In this document: positions 10,688 through 21,763 of the stretch, one piece after another
Numbering within the stretch: position 1 is the stretch's first letter
Layout: each line of letters begins with the position of its first letter
Assembly (NCBI RefSeq): GCF_021730395.1
Contig: NC_069371.1
Coordinates: 2,232,001-2,296,000 of the forward strand
Reading direction: 5' to 3'
DNA length: 64,000 bases
From: Mercenaria mercenaria
Lineage: Eukaryota; Mollusca; Bivalvia; Venerida; Veneridae
Notes under the pieces: model-generated
Seen by the model: the letters and a program-made list of their open reading frames with translations, nothing else
What the model was told of the DNA's origin: nothing
Database searches by the model: none
Position numbers and translations under genes: made by a program

Positions 10688-12600
10688 ACAAGAGCTGTCG
10701 GATGACAGCGCGCTCGACTATTCGAAGAATTGATTGAAGAATGGGGTCAAAATATTACCACAGATTTTCAGACAAAAGAAAAAATAGATTAGACAAACAA
10801 TATTCCTGTATTTGTTGATTTCAATAAGTCTTGCACTAAATGGCAATGCAAGACCATGATGGTATTGAAGTGTTCAAAGTTTCAAAGTCAAACAGTTTAA
10901 ACAAAATATGGAACGGTATGAGAAACTTAACTTATTTCTATGTCAAAACAGATCTAAACTGAGTTAAAGTCCTTTGCCTAGTTATGAAGTCTTGCCTATA
11001 TAATGTAAACTGTGATGGTAAACAAGTGGTCAAAGTTTCAAAGCCATATCACAAACTTGTTAGGCAAAATATGGACTTGTATGAAAAATTTAACTAATTT
11101 CCAAGTCTAAAAAGGGCAATAATTCAGCCAAAATAGTTGACACAGTTATGTACTCTTGCCTACAGATGGTAACCATGTTGATAAACAAGTGTATAAAGTT
11201 TCAAAGCCACACGTTAGATAGTTTTAAAAAAATGCTGACTTGTATAAAAAACTGAACAAATTTCAAAATCCAACAAGAGCTGTCACTTATGGTGACATAT
11301 TGACCTGGTCACCTTGACCTTTGACCTGGTGACCCTAAGGTCAATAGGGGTCATGTACTCAATAAGTACTATCAGCATGTGAAGTTTGAAGGTCCTGGGT
11401 GCAGTGGTTCGCGAGTAAAGTGCCTTCATGCAAAACGTTAACGTTGTGACGAACGAACTAACGAACGAACAGACGGACAGTTGAAAACTAATATGTCCCC
11501 TTCGAGGGCATAAAAAGGGTCACAATTTAGCCAAATTTGTTGTCAGAGTTATGTACCAATTTCCAAGTCCAAAAAGGGCCATAATTCGCCAAAATAGACG
11601 ACAGAGTTATGTGTTCTTGCCTACAGATATAGACTATTACACTGAACAAGTGATAAAAGTTTCAAAGCCATATGTCAAACACTTTACATAAAATGTGGAC
11701 TGGTACGAAAAACTTAACAAAGATTTCCAAGTCAAAAGGGGCCGTAATTCAGCCAAAATCCTTGATGGAGTTATGTACTCTTGCCTATAATTGAAAATAG
11801 TGATGGTAAACAAGTGTTGAAAGTTTCAAAGCTTTATCTCAAAAGACTTTGTCAAAATGTGGACTGGTACGAAAAACTTAACCAAGGTGTAACACAGACG
11901 TCGACGCCGATGCTGTGGTTAAGTAGGACAGCTCTACTTATTCTTCGAGCTAAAAAGGTGAGACAAAAAGAGCTGTCACTAATGGTGACAAATGCCCCCG
12001 CAGCGCCTTGACCTTTGACCTGGTGACCCCAAAGTCAGTAGGGGTCGTGTACTCAATAAGTACTATCAACATGTGAAGTTTGAAGTTGCCTTCATGCAAA
12101 AAGTTAACGTTGTAACAAACGAACAAACGGACGGACTGTTGAAACCTAACACGCCTCCCTTCGGGGGAATAAAAAGAAATAAGTACTATCAGCCTGTGAA
12201 GTTTGTAGGTCCTGGGTGCAGTGGTTCGCGAGTAAAGTGCCTCCATGCAAAAAGTTAACATTGGCCCCGGTGACCTTGACCTGGTCGTGTACTCAATAAG
12301 TACTATCAGCATGTGAAGTTTGAAGGTCCTTGGTGCAGTGGTTCGCGAGTAAAGTGCCTTCATGCAAAAAGTTAACATTGGCCCTTGTAACCTTGACCTT
12401 TGGCGTGGTGACCCCAAAGTCAGTAGGGGTTGTGTACTCAATAAGTACTATCAGCAAGTGAAGTTTGAATGTCCTGGGTGCAGTGGTTCGCAAGTAAAGT
12501 GCCTTCATGTAAAAAGTTAACGTTGTGACGAAAGAACTAACGGACGGACAGTTGAAAACTAATATGCCTCCCTTCGGTGACATAAATTCGGGGGCATAAA
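10688..12600. mobile_element. Cluster of nested MITE-like repeats
   Basis: An outer element opens ACAAGAGCTGTCGGATGACA at 10688 and closes near 11955 (ATTCTTCGAGCTAAAAAG). A smaller element (11270-11514: CAACAAGAGCTGTCACTTAT to GAGGGCATAAAAA) sits inside it. 11966-12600 holds several further copies with the unit ACTCAATAAGTACTATCAGC. Internal units of ~150-180 bp repeat 'caaagtttcaaagccatat'. TGACCTTTGACCT occurs at 11315 and 12009. Confidence 0.75.
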
Positions 12601-13581
12601 AATTCGTCATTATACTGATTAAGATTAGGGGTGTGGGGGTTGTGTTTTAAAAAACACTATCATTGGGCGTTTTCGACTGGGGATTTGTGTTAACCACTTC
12701 GATAGCGTTGAGCAGTTTTTTTTTTGTTCGGCTGGGACACTTGATTCTTTGCGTTGAACACAACTTCTTCCAAAGGAGTACGCTGAAAAATCAGCGTTAA
12801 CCTGATCACGAGACGGAGACATGGCGTAGTCTGTCAGAAAGGAAAGTGGAAAAGGGTAATTCTGTTCGTTAGGTTGCTTTGAACTTGTGAAGAAGCTTAC
12901 AACAAGAATAATCTCTTTTGCTGCATAACCCAGTTGTAATAGATAACCCATTCTAGTGTCAATAAGCAGTATTTTCTACAGAAGATGAAAACCAATCTGG
13001 AAAAGCCGTTCCCAGCTGGATTCGTACCCTTATGAGTTGTAGTAAAAAACTGTATGTCTTGTCCGAATATTTGACAATTTCTTTTTATCACTTTAAGTCT
13101 TAATAAATTAAAAGGCAAACGTTGAATGACTAAGGATAACAATTACATTAGCATGTGTTGAATGCTCAAATACTTAAAATGCTGCGTTTATTCCGATGTC
13201 GACAGTATTAAACACTGTTAAACTTAAGCCCTTAACTTTATTTTCAGGTACTGGCAGACAGTTACGCTTCAATATGCAGATGGTTATAAACTTACTGTAA
13301 CTCTTGACTTGCCTGCAATCCAGAGATTACAGAATGGTTGTAGGTAGAAAGAGTAGACTCAAAATTAGTTACTGTCAGTTCTGTTCAAGGTGTTTTGAGA
13401 ACTGCTGTATAGGACTTAAAATTGCTTCAGAACTACTGAACTCGGACCCTTGCCTGTCTACCAAATTAAGGATTGGGTGGTTTAGGTAAAACAGTGCCAC
13501 ATAAACTTCTGTTTCTATTTATATTTTTTAAAATATATGACCTGCTATTTTGATAGAGTAATAAATGTGTTTTTTTTCCAG
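12601..13581. other. Non-coding stretch, no recognised feature
   Basis: Open frames on the minus strand here have no recognisable motif and no splice support. Treated as intergenic or intronic. Confidence 0.4.
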
Positions 13582-14278
13582 ATAATCAGCTGATGGAAAA
13601 AATAAGAGCCTCAACTACTACTTCAATTCCAGGTAAGTACCTTTGTTATGAACATACAGATTTAAAATACAATGAAAATAATATGTTTCAGCTTCAGTTT
13701 AGGCTGTCATAACAATTCAAGATTATATCATTGTAAGCAAACAAATGTTCAGTAGCTGATACTTTTGGAAGTATTTGTCTGCTAGTTCTTGTTAATTTAA
13801 AGTTGAAGGGATGACACTCTGATGGAGTGGTTAATACACTGGATCAGCAGGATCCATGGGTGTTGCGTTTGAACGTTGACTAAGGCACATATTTGCATGA
13901 ATTATGTTCTGTTATTTTCACCCCACTAGCACTTTAGACCAGGCTGTAAACATAGTTCCCATCTCCAATATGATGTAAGATGTTAGGGAAATGTAACACA
14001 CTGTCACTCACTAAATGGGATTGATGTCTTTACAAAATTATAGATCAATAGTGGCCCTATTGACAGTGTAGTTATATATTTCCTAGTCTTTAATTTTGAT
14101 TATGGAACAGCTTCATTGACCAGAAGTGTTTGGATGTATTTTATGCTTCTAAGGGATCACTTCTGACTGATTTACTTTGCTATTAGACTACTACTTTAAC
14201 TTTTGCTTCCAGGTCACTCAGAATTGGCACCACGCACCTCTGCCATGGATGTAGCTGAAACTGATGAAAGCAGTACTG
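13582..14278 (+). CDS. Two short phase-1 exons, function unknown
   Basis: Exon 13582-13632 (TTTTTTTCCAG acceptor, GTAAGTAC donor) encodes DNQLMEKIRASTTTSIP. Exon 14213-14278 (TTGCTTCCAG acceptor, GTAAGTGA donor) encodes HSELAPRTSAMDVAETDESS. Both have strong splice sites and lengths divisible by three. They could feed either the Myb/SANT relic at 14742 or the SAMD3-like exon at 18361, since both accept phase 1. Confidence 0.55.
13812..14080 (+). mobile_element. Probable degenerate tRNA-derived SINE
   Basis: GATGGAGTGGTTAATACACT (A-box-like) and GCGTTTGAACGTTG (B-box-like) sit 35-40 bp apart, in the intron between exons 13582 and 14213. Confidence 0.4.
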
Positions 14279-14741
14279 GTAAGTGAGCTATTTGAATAAA
14301 CAAGTTGCTTTTACAGTCTGGCCAATGATGGAAAAAGAACACTGGTGATTTTAAATGATTTTATCTTTTCTGTCTCCTTCTGCATAACTCAGAAAACTTT
14401 AACCTTAGCCATAACATTTTTCATTCGTTAATGGATTTGGTTTGTATTCACACACAACAATCCCTATTAGTGAGTGAAACAGGGGCATTGTTTCTGGAAA
14501 CTGTCCAAGGTATGAAATTTGTACAAGGATGGAATAGAGCTATTGGGCTAATGCATACAGACATTACATCCTAAATTGCTTCATGAAATGTAGCCAGACC
14601 ATTAGCATAAAATGAAGACTCTCCGAGTGATCTATGACCAGTTGCAATTAGGCATAACACCACATCTAAATGTTTATGCAGATTATGGGACAATAGATCT
14701 AGAAAGAAAACAGACGTAAACTGCATTTCGTTTACTTTTAG

Positions 14742-15430
14742 GTCCTTCAGAGTAGTCTTTAGATTCGACTTACATACATTGGCAAAGAGAGGCGATACTG
14801 TTACTTATAAGTTTATACAGGGAAAATGAAGACCGTTTAGAATACCCAAAATTACGGAAAAAAGATGTATGGAAAGTTATAAGTGACAAAATGAAAAAAG
14901 TAGTTATGAATTCACACAGAATAAAGTGGAAAGTAAGTGGCGCAGTTTGCTACAATCCAATAAAGACGTGAGAGTTAATAACACAAGTACCGGAAAGAAG
15001 CACAAGACATTCCAATACTTTGAAGAAATTGAAGACATTGTTGCCAAGAGCCATGACATCTATCCAAAGGTCAAAGCAGGCTCTGATATTCATTCACCAA
15101 GCACAAAGACTTTTAAGAACTACTAAGTCTGTTGTTGACCCTTCACCTGAATCAGGCTCTGATATTAATTCACCAAGTTCGATTTCTCCAGACACTACTA
15201 AGTCTGTTGCTGATGGCCCATCTACACCTTAAACTACAAAAAAGAAAGCAAGGAATGAGAAAAAGCAACAGAAACAAGATACAGGTCAGCAAATACTTTC
15301 TAAAAGAGAGTGAAAGCAGGCGAAGACAAGAGAGTGAAGACAGAGAGAGAAAACGGGATGAAAGGGCAAAGGAAAGAAATGAAAATTTTAAGCAGATGCT
15401 GGATGTGCTTAGAAGATTACATTTAAACAT
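14742..15430 (+). pseudogene. Decayed Myb/SANT-like DNA-binding protein gene
   Basis: After a TTTACTTTTAG acceptor the frame reads a Myb/SANT-like domain: WQREAILLLISLYRENEDRL, then KKDVWKVISDKMKK, then after a frame change KVESKWRSLLQSNKDVR and GKKHKTFQYFEEIEDI. The tail (DERAKERNENFKQMLDVLRR) is the charged helix also present in the copies at 22604 and 40900. Defects: an in-frame stop near 14754, a frameshift near 14900, and stops and frame changes after 15120. It is a dead copy of the family that accompanies Harbinger transposases; host domestication is also possible. Confidence 0.75.
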
Positions 15431-15760
15431 ACATCACCTTATGGTGATACAAGTTGTGTGCAAGTTTGGTAAAAATCAAATTATAAATAAAGCTGCTATT
15501 GAGCAGACAAGGTCAAAATAGCTAATTTTGGCCCTGCAGGGGCCATAACTCTGGAACCCATGATGGGGTATGGCCAGTTCAAGAAAGGAACCGAGATCTT
15601 AAGGAGATACAAGTTGTGTGCAAGTTTGGTTAAAATAAGATCATAAGTGAAATCACTATCGTGCAGACAAGAAATTTTTGACGGACGGACGGACGACGGA
15701 CGAAGGGTGATCACAAAAGCTCACAATGTCACGACGTGACAGGTGAGCTAATAACAACCT
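15431..15760. mobile_element. MITE-like repeat fused to the 3' end of the Myb/SANT relic
   Basis: Two units with ATACAAGTTGTGTGCAAGTT and GGCCATAACTCTGGAACCCA, then an ACGGACGGACGG run and CACGACGTGACAGGTGAGCT. Same family as 59165-60538. It begins within ~10 bp of the end of the coding similarity. Confidence 0.7.
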
Positions 15761-15897
15761 AAAACAGGATATGTCTAAACACAGCAATGCACGTAAAGAA
15801 CTCTACCTTATATATTCAAAATTTTGAACAAGATCAGTGCTAAAATTAAGAAACTGCAAGTGAAAAACCTTAAAAATAATTACAACACCAACCAGTA

Positions 15898-15975
15898 CAT
15901 GTACACTGACATTAAGAGTTACATGTACACTGACATTAAGAGTTACATGTACACTGACATTAAGAGTTACATGTA
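15898..15975. repeat. 24-bp tandem repeat, about 3 copies
   Basis: The unit ACATGTACACTGACATTAAG plus four bases (AGTT) is repeated three times without change. Confidence 0.9.
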
Positions 15976-16186
15976 TTACAGAGACCATTCATTTGCTGTT
16001 AACTCAGTGTAATTTACCATTTACCAAGTTGGAAAATGTCATGGAAAATGTGCCTCTAGTCCGATTTGACCTTGATACTGGGAATGTCGATGTTAGGAAT
16101 CTAAATATTGTCAAGCTTGTTACTTCGATATGTTTTATTACGGTTTATATACTATTGAAAATGTTAAATACTTTTAGACATGTTGG

Positions 16187-16272
16187 GCGAGTGGTCTAGA
16201 GCGCAGTTACACATTTAATTTTTGTTTTGACGTGGAAGTTGTTGCTTCGAATCTTACTGTTCGCAATATTTT
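16187..16272 (+). mobile_element. tRNA-like head (SINE or tRNA pseudogene)
   Basis: GGGCGAGTGGTCTAGAGCGC is A-box-like and TTGCTTCGAATC B-box-like, with a Leu/Ser-style long gap. No full cloverleaf could be confirmed by eye. Confidence 0.35.
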
Positions 16273-17280
16273 TATTGGTTCATTACAGTATATATTGTTT
16301 CTGGTTTTTCCATTGGTTGGCTGAAAGCCTACTGTTTGCAATATATATATATTTATTTATTAATACATATAGAGTCTAGAGTTTAGTTATTCGTTGACTA
16401 TTGAACTAGTTTCGGCACTTCATTAGAAGTTACACGGTAAATTTTTCGTGACTAATATGCTGTGTTAAATATTTTATTTAGGCAACTAATCATGAGCTAT
16501 ATGAGCAGATAATGGCAGATGTTCATATATTTTATTATATACCTATAAATTCTGTAAAAATCGGCTTGTATTTCACAATTAAATATGAACAGGCAGAAAA
16601 AATCGTATGTCTTTAAATTTCGTATTAAATTTCGTATTGTACCTTCCGTGTTGAATGCCTCTGGACTACTTTCATTAATATGCATGAGCTAACACAGTTA
16701 TGAATAGCGCACATAAAAAAACTTCATTTGGTTCCATTTTAATATCGATAAACATTGAACAAAACAAAAACAAACATTATAACAGTGGCTAGATTTGGGA
16801 TTTTGTGTTCGGCTCTCGTATCGTGGATTTTGCAAGGTCGGATCACAATGGGCGCTTGCGCGCTCGTGAGATTTGATATGGCAAAAATCCATTCGAGCCG
16901 AATACAGCATCCCAGATCGAGCTACAGTTATAATAACCCTATTCATTGTATCTATATTTTGTATATGGAGAGAAGATTTATGCAAGAGTCATGTTTGTGT
17001 TTTAAATTAAATACATAATGGCACTGACCTTATGTAAATTATGTAAGAAGGAATCAGATATCCAAGGACAGATGACTTTGTTTAAATAACTACGAAACGC
17101 GTTGTGAAATACATTTAACAGGTACCTTTTTTTTGGCACATACTTATGCACTTATTGTTAATTTCTATGTTTAAACAAACAAAATGTTCTTAAAAGTGTT
17201 TTAATTCCTTGTGTTCTATATTTTTTAAAATTCCCTTATGATGTTGAATTTAAGGCCCCTCTGTCGAATTAGTGAACCCA
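16273..17280. other. Non-coding, AT-rich; no recognised feature
   Basis: Contains a short inverted pair around 16790-16960 (GGATTTTGCAAGGTCGGATC side against GATTTGATATGGCAAAAATC side) and nothing I can assign. Confidence 0.35.
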
Positions 17281-17439
17281 ACGTTGACGTAAGTCAGTCA
17301 CGTATTGCATTATGAAATTGAACTTGTATAACAGCTAAACTAGATGAAATGCGCTGGAAATGATTATTTTCTCTAATGCCATGTCGGAGTGAGGACACAT
17401 AGAGATTGTAATAATTATTACAAAGATTTTGTCTTAATC

Positions 17440-18240
17440 TGTCGAAATACGGGTCCTTTGCTTTACTGGAATCACTTTGTCCTGTCTGTCTGTCTGTGAG
17501 TGTGTCAGCATTACTCTTGAAAAAATATTTTCGGAATTATTGCCCTTTGAAACTTAGAAATGTTGTCCCATCCCATCCCACTATTGTTCTAAAATGGCCA
17601 TAACTCAAAACCTGTGATAGATATCTGCTCCAAACTTACAGGACCTGCTTATCATGGTAAGATACATGTGTGTGACATGTCCCATTACTCTTGAAAGAAT
17701 ATTTTCTGAATTACTGCCCTTTGAAACTTAAAAATCTTTGTTGATGGACATAACTCAAAAACCATAAAAGATATTAGCCTCAAACTTTCAAGACTTGATA
17801 ATCATGGTAAGATACATGTATGTGACAAGTCCCATAACTTTTGAAAGCATATTATCAGAATTATTGCCTTTTGAAACTTAGAAATTTTGTCCCATCCCAT
17901 CCCACTTTTGTTCTAAAATGACCATAACTCAAAAACTGTAATAGATATCAGGTCCAAACTTACAGGACTTACTTATCATGGTAAGATACATGTGTGTGAC
18001 ATGTCCCTTTACTCTTGGAAGAACATTTTCTGAATAATTGCCCTTGAAACTTAGAAATTCTGGTTAAAGTTTCCATTTAATGGTACAGTGTCTCGTATTT
18101 TCTTAATGCAGTGTTGAATATTCCGTTGAATTCCCATTAATTGCCAATTTATGTCCTCAAAACACATTTCAAACTGCAAAATATTCTGTGCCAAAGCGGC
18201 GTGTGAGGGTAATCGTTACTCATATGACAGAGCTCTAGTT
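17440..18240. repeat. MITE-like repeat with ~170-bp tandem units
   Basis: Units contain ATGTCCCATTACTCTTGAAA, CTGCCCTTTGAAACTTA and CATCATGGTAAGATACATG variants, repeated about four times. Starts with CTGTCTGTCTGTCTG and ends CATATGACAGAGCTCTAGTT. Confidence 0.65.
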
Positions 18241-18360
18241 TGGGGCTGTTGAGACCGGATGATGCCGAACACAAATTCATATACTACTTTAAAAGTTGTG
18301 CCAGAATCAGTGAACAGTTCAGTCATTGTGTTTATAATTCATTTTAAATTTGTTTACTAG

Positions 18361-18600
18361 GTTCAATACCAAGTAATTCAAAAGTGACAACCAGTAATCC
18401 TGCATGCAACACAGGGCAGCATTTTCCCCTATCGCAAACCCAGTTTGAGGCAAGAAAGTTTAGTCTGGAAAGTGTATTGGACAGATTGCCAGAGCTTCAC
18501 GAGTCACTTAAAAACAGCAACAGATTGCAGGCAGATGCCAGAAGGCAATTTGTCAAAGAGGTTGTCAGCCAAGTAAGGATTTCAGTTAACTGTTCAAACA
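18361..18600 (+). CDS. SAMD3-like protein gene, upstream exon (split from 29448)
   Basis: After a TTTACTAG acceptor the frame encodes HFPLSQTQFEARKFSLESV, then LDRLPELHESLKNSNR and ARRQFVKEVVSQ. In the SAMD3-like / uncharacterised family this segment precedes the 'QFEEIAKSIV-KYP' block, found here only at 29448. Two readings: the exon runs on to about 18597 (VRISVNCSN) and was cut by the MITE that starts there, or it ends at 18572 with donor GTAAGGAT. The first explains the position of the break best, although the frame needs a one-base adjustment at the junction. Family call is from motif memory; partner and function unknown. Confidence 0.55.
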
Positions 18601-19120
18601 AGAGCTGTCTCCATAGGATGACACATGCCCCCGATCGCACTTTGAATGAATAGTTATGGCCGATGTTAGAGTTTAGGACCTTTGACTTACGGACCTGGGT
18701 ATTGCGCGCGACACGTCGTCTTACTGTGCCACACATTCATGCGTAGTTATTTTAAAATCCATGCAAGAATGACAAAGATATGGACCGGACACGCCCATCA
18801 ATGCACTATCATGAAATATGACCTTTAACGTCTAAGTGTGACCTTGACCTTTGAGCTACAGACCTGGGTCTTGCGCGCGACACGTCGTCTTACTGTGGTA
18901 CACATTCATGCCCAATAATTTTAAAATCCATGCATGAATGACAAAGATATGGACCGGACACGCCCATCAATGCACTATCATGAAATATGACCTTTAACGT
19001 CTAAGAGTGACATTGACCTTTGAGCTACAGACCTGGGTCTTGCGCCCGACACGTCGTCTTACTGTGCCACACATTTATGCGTAGTTACTTGAAAATCCAT
19101 CCATGGATGACAAAGATATG

Positions 19121-19153
19121 GGGTCCTTTCCATTCATGCGCCCAGAGTGCTCG
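19121..19153 (+). repeat. Left terminal inverted repeat of the Harbinger element
   Basis: GGGTCCTTTCCATTCATGCG, then CCCAGAGTGCTC. It pairs with 29100-29132; patchy similarity continues inward to GGAACG. Confidence 0.9.
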
Positions 19154-19240
19154 TAGTACTCCGTTCAGCATTGGAACGACAGAAGAGTGCGCCCCGAGCG
19201 CAATCCAACCGCGCCGAAAAAATAGGTGGTGCAGAGAGAG

Positions 19241-19271
19241 TAGTTGTTGTAGTAATGGCGGCTTGAGGCGG
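19241..19271 (+). promoter_or_regulatory. YY1-like start region and first donor at the Harbinger left end
   Basis: GTAATGGCGGCTTGAGGCG is followed by GTAAGCG at 19271. ATGGCGGC is the YY1 core, and the same word opens the transposase at the other end. The short frame ATG-GCG-GCT-TGA stops at once, so this is more likely a 5' leader exon than coding. It probably starts the plus-strand transcript leading to 20131-23166. Confidence 0.5.
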
Positions 19272-20130
19272 TAAGCGAAATTGTGGGAATAATGTTTCTG
19301 AATTTGGAACAATTTAAACTAGTTTAAGCGATTCATTTATTATGAACTCGGTTTCTTCACCACTTCTATTAAACTATTGTCATGTTTTGTATGTATTTGA
19401 TGTCAGCAATTATGAGTTTACAAGCAAAACCTGTATGACGACAACATTCGTGCACATAATACTTCGTACTAAGTACAACTCGCAACATATTTATATTTTT
19501 CAAGTTTTCAAAGTCAATTATTTGTTTTGAAACCTTTATAAAACACCAGTTTCCCCAATCTTTTGCAGGTTATTAAACATGTGGAAATCAGTTACTGTTG
19601 TGTTTTCAAGTAAAGTGGAAACCAATCTTTAATTTTAAAGACTGGTCTATTTGTAGAATTGCAAATAATCTGTAAATTTACAGATAATCTATAAATTAAC
19701 CACTTTCTTATACCTGCTAATTGTTTTGCCAGTTGTGGTGTCTACATGTTAAATTAGATTTACTTGACTTTAACTAGTACATGTATGTACACCAAAATGA
19801 AATAACGTACGAGTCGTGCAGATTGTGGAAAATACTGGAGATGGCTGTTATTGAGGCGGCAATTAAAGGCCAATCAAAACGGGCTTGCGATCGTCTTGCA
19901 ACCTCCTTTATTTCATATCTTTGTTCAGATTTGAATCATTTCTTATTGCATTTTATGTATCTAGACACCATGTGTCAGTGCCGTGTACATGACTAGTCCT
20001 GTGCACATTAACCAATCAATTTGCAGGGATTTTCTTTGCTCTTAATTAAATTTTATGTGTCTGACTTATCAGATAAGGCATGAACTGTAGATATATTTGG
20101 TTACGCCATATTTTTTTTAAAATTTTGCAG
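19272..20130. other. Probable first intron of the plus-strand Harbinger gene
   Basis: AT-rich. A 72-codon open frame at 19781-19996 (contains AVIEAAIKGQSKRACDRLA) has no splice support and no known motif. It is left as unassigned. Confidence 0.4.
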
Positions 20131-20897
20131 AGATGTCAGTATCTGAAAAAGCAATGTGGACTTGCATTGTATGCCACAAGTGCTCTGCAGACAGCTTAGA
20201 TAGCCTGAAAGCACAAGAACAATCTGGTAAAACGAAATTGTTTGTGGGTGTTGATTACAGGTAAATGAAAGAAAATACTGATAAATATTTTGCATCAGAA
20301 GTAAATATAGAATATATGTACTTTAACAGTTACAAGTGGTGGTGACAAAAGATTTGCAACTATTTTCAAGGGGCCAAGTAATTGGTATCCTACTCCAAAT
20401 ATCTGGTCCTTAATTGTAATAGATTTATCTTGAGAGGGGACTAAACCTTGATACAATAGATAAATATAGTTCACTTGGTTGTTGTGTTACCAAGGTCTCT
20501 GCCTGTGTTTGTATTTTCAGAAGAGATATCAAGGGTCTCCCTGCACTATCAAAACCTAGAAAGTAGGTGTATAAATGAATGATTGTAGTTTTTATTGTTT
20601 TTGCAAGACAGAAGCTCAATTTGCTTTTTCATTATTTTCAGAGTCACTTAAGATATTGAGTTGACCCATCTATTTGTACTGATTTTCTGTAGTTTAAGAC
20701 ATCAGTAACGCATCTGATTTAGGTACCATATTAATGTTAAGAAATGTTTATTTTCCATTTGACTGTAGATAATCCTGAGGTGTGACAACTGTCAACTAGT
20801 GTTTCACGCAGATTGTGTACGGTACGAATTAGAGCTTTTGCTAACTGGTGAGGAAGTTGTCGTTTACTGTGATTATTATGCTGAACACCAGTCATGA
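20131..20897 (+). CDS. PHD-finger-like protein, two exons, inside Harbinger
   Basis: Exon 20131-20226 or -20260 (after TTTTGCAG) encodes MSVSEKAMWTCIVCHKCSA, giving the first C-x2-C. Exon 20769-20897 (after GACTGTAG) encodes ILRCDNCQLVFHADCVRYE, giving C-x2-C-x4-H-x2-C, and ends VVYCDYYAEHQS with a stop. The zinc-ligand order fits a PHD finger, but the final C-x2-C reads CDYY, so the last ligand is missing. Both obvious donors of the first exon (GTAAAACG, GTAAATGA) put the second exon out of frame; a weaker GTGGGT donor would keep it. The gene may be decayed, or the join may differ. PHD fingers bind histone H3 tails, so a role in target choice is possible but inferred. Confidence 0.55.
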
Positions 20898-21763
20898 CTG
20901 AGAGGTAAGAAAACTATAAATTGAATATATAAATAATTCAGCAGTAAGCAGACTATTAGAAGTATTAATCAGACTTGAAATACCCCTCAAAAGTGTTTGA
21001 TTTGTTGTGAGACTTACTTATGCGATTGTTGAACTTTATGGATTGTAAACTGACTGGCAATGAGACATGTAGTGTTACATTACTTGCAAACAAGCTCCTT
21101 TCAGTATACACTGCACACAAACACATGACTGCTCAAAATACCAAGAATTGTATAATTTTCATCATATAACACCTAAGCAATGAAGTACTCATTTTAAACG
21201 CATGTTTAAAGAATGTCATTACCTTTTTGTAAATTTGCTTTTAAGGCGCTTGGTAAAAATAACAGACAAGAATGGGAACAGCTGTATGAAATATGTAAGC
21301 AGTGAAATGTTTCAACAGCTAAAAGCAGGTGTGTGTCTTTTATCTCTTGAAGTGTACCTTGTTTGATCAGTTAGTATACAGGGCATTAACACACATAGAA
21401 AGTAGCATACAGTCCTCTGTATCTGAAATCTGTAGCAAATGTGGTTTTCTAAAGTGCTATTTAGAGAGGCTATAAATAGGTAGAAGTAGAATGCCCATCT
21501 TAATGTCATAAGTTTGAAACCCATTGGGAACTTTGAATGACCTTCACATTCTCATCTAGTTGCGAGTACAAGTTCTGCCATCGAGTTTCAATGATTTTTT
21601 CACAACCAATTCAGAATTTAAAGTTTAGTCTTGAAATACAAAATATATTTGGTACTGTTTTGGGTAGTTTATTTATCACCAATCTAGCCCCTCACTCACT
21701 GCCAATGTCCCTATGTTTATATCCCAGTAGTTTATTATTTATTTAACTTGTTATATATTCCAG
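20898..21763. other. Non-coding within Harbinger; no recognised feature
   Basis: AT-rich sequence between the PHD-like exon and exon 21764. I see no repeat boundary or domain. Confidence 0.4.

Noticed and set aside
11950-12610. Minus-strand frames of 105-163 codons with repeated KALYSRTTAPRTFKLH peptides
   Set aside because: They lie wholly in tandem MITE units and repeat with the unit.
12625-13142. Two overlapping minus-strand frames (108 and 81 codons)
   Set aside because: No domain, no splice sites, odd composition; most likely chance.
15898-15975. CRISPR-like or regulated spacing of the 24-bp repeat
   Set aside because: Units are contiguous with no spacers; an ordinary tandem repeat in a eukaryotic genome.
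16187-16272. Functional tRNA gene
   Set aside because: A and B boxes are only approximate and the acceptor stem does not pair by eye.
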